DNA from: Actinomycetota bacterium
GTDB lineage: Bacteria; Actinomycetota; Acidimicrobiia; Acidimicrobiales; Ilumatobacteraceae
Assembly: GCA_009704065.1 (NCBI GenBank)
Contig: WLEX01000080.1
Coordinates: 1 to 5,828, forward strand
Direction: 5' to 3'
Length of the DNA: 5,828 nt
The notes under the pieces were generated by a model. The model was not told where the DNA came from and did no database searches. It was given only the letters and a program-made list of their open reading frames with translations. Shown piece after piece: positions 5,487 through 5,828 of the stretch (the stretch's first letter is position 1; each line of letters begins with the position of its first letter). Both the position numbers and the translations under genes were made by a program.

Positions 5487-5828
5487 TGCAATCCACCTAG
5501 GCGTCGGGCCACATCGGTTCCACCATGGTCGAGCACAACGGGCATCCCTTCGTGTTGCAATACTTCCATCGGAGCTCCGTACGTGCGTTCAAGAACTTCC
5601 GATGTCAAGACGTCGAGAGGCGAACCGTCGGCGATTATCTCTTTATTGATGCAAACCAGTCGCGGCAAGTGCGCTGCCAATCCGTTGAGATCATGAGTAG
5701 TCAACACAATCGAAACACCATCGTCGTGAAGGTCGGCTAACAAGTGAAGCACTTCATGTCGAGTACGAATATCGACACCAGAAGTTGGTTCATCGAGAAT
5801 CAATAGTTCTGGTCGGTGGAATAAAGCA
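5483..5828 (-). CDS. Metal ABC transporter ATP-binding protein, C-terminal part (5' truncated by window edge)
   Basis: The last 114 codons of an ABC ATPase enter from the right edge; the open frame continues to the edge with no stop, so the true start lies outside. The first visible residues ALFHRPELLILDEPTSGVD carry Walker B (LLILDEP, catalytic Glu), followed by the D-loop (SGVD) and the H-loop His in LTTHDLN. Walker A, Q-loop and signature motif must be upstream. The tail (AAHLPRLVCINKEIIADGSP...LERTYGAPMEVLQ) is typical of ZnuC/MntA-like metal-transport ATPases, which bind the permease from the cytoplasm and drive uptake by ATP hydrolysis. It overlaps the ABC-3 permease by 4 bp (ATGA), confirming the pair. 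A substrate-binding protein gene and the promoter, possibly under a Fur-family or DtxR-family metal repressor, would be expected outside the window. Confidence 0.93.
   Translation of the reverse strand, partial: ALFHRPELLILDEPTSGVDIRTRHEVLHLLADLHDDGVSIVLTTHDLNGLAAHLPRLVCINKEIIADGSPLDVLTSEVLERTYGAPMEVLQHEGMPVVLDHGGTDVARRLGGLQ
5493..5498 (-). promoter_or_regulatory. Shine-Dalgarno site of the metal permease gene, inside the ATPase coding region
   Basis: Minus-strand AGGTGG lies six bases before the ATG at 5486-5484. It favours the first of two consecutive ATG codons and shows that the permease can initiate independently as well as by coupling to the ATPase stop. Confidence 0.7.

Overview
The window is an ordinary-looking stretch of bacterial chromosome, fully packed with genes, and it most resembles an actinomycetote. 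The clues are a luciferase-like oxidoreductase of the mycobacterial F420-dependent type, an EstB-like serine hydrolase next to it, the sequence style of the ABC-3 metal transporter, and one possible leaderless GTG start. Base composition looks moderate rather than GC-rich, which would fit a streamlined aquatic lineage such as an acidimicrobiial one. That placement is an inference from style, not from a marker gene.

Layout from left to right: (1) the last 55 codons of a membrane protein on the + strand, probably a major facilitator superfamily transporter. (2) A two-gene minus-strand operon read from 2357 down to 133: an LLM-class oxidoreductase, then a beta-lactamase-fold serine hydrolase 2 bp behind it. 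(3) A 107-bp divergent intergenic region, the only real non-coding space. (4) A two-gene plus-strand operon from 2465 to 4641: an alpha/beta hydrolase coupled by an ATGA overlap to a 430-residue two-domain protein. (5) A minus-strand metal ABC transporter operon entering from the right edge: the C-terminal part of the ATPase, then the ABC-3 membrane permease, also joined by an ATGA overlap.

Genes sit extremely close together. Both convergent pairs overlap at their 3' ends, by 38 bp and by 4 bp, so no ordinary intergenic terminator can exist there. I found no RNA genes, insertion sequences, CRISPR arrays or sizeable repeats.

The most interesting item is the protein at 3349-4641. Its N-terminal ~260 residues look like a peptidase S51 / class I glutamine amidotransferase-like domain. 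After a disordered-looking linker, its C-terminal ~115 residues look like the C-terminal tRNA-binding part of cysteinyl-tRNA synthetase, with no synthetase catalytic domain present. I know of no established function for this combination. It is the best candidate here for undescribed biology and is at risk of being misannotated as a cysteinyl-tRNA synthetase.
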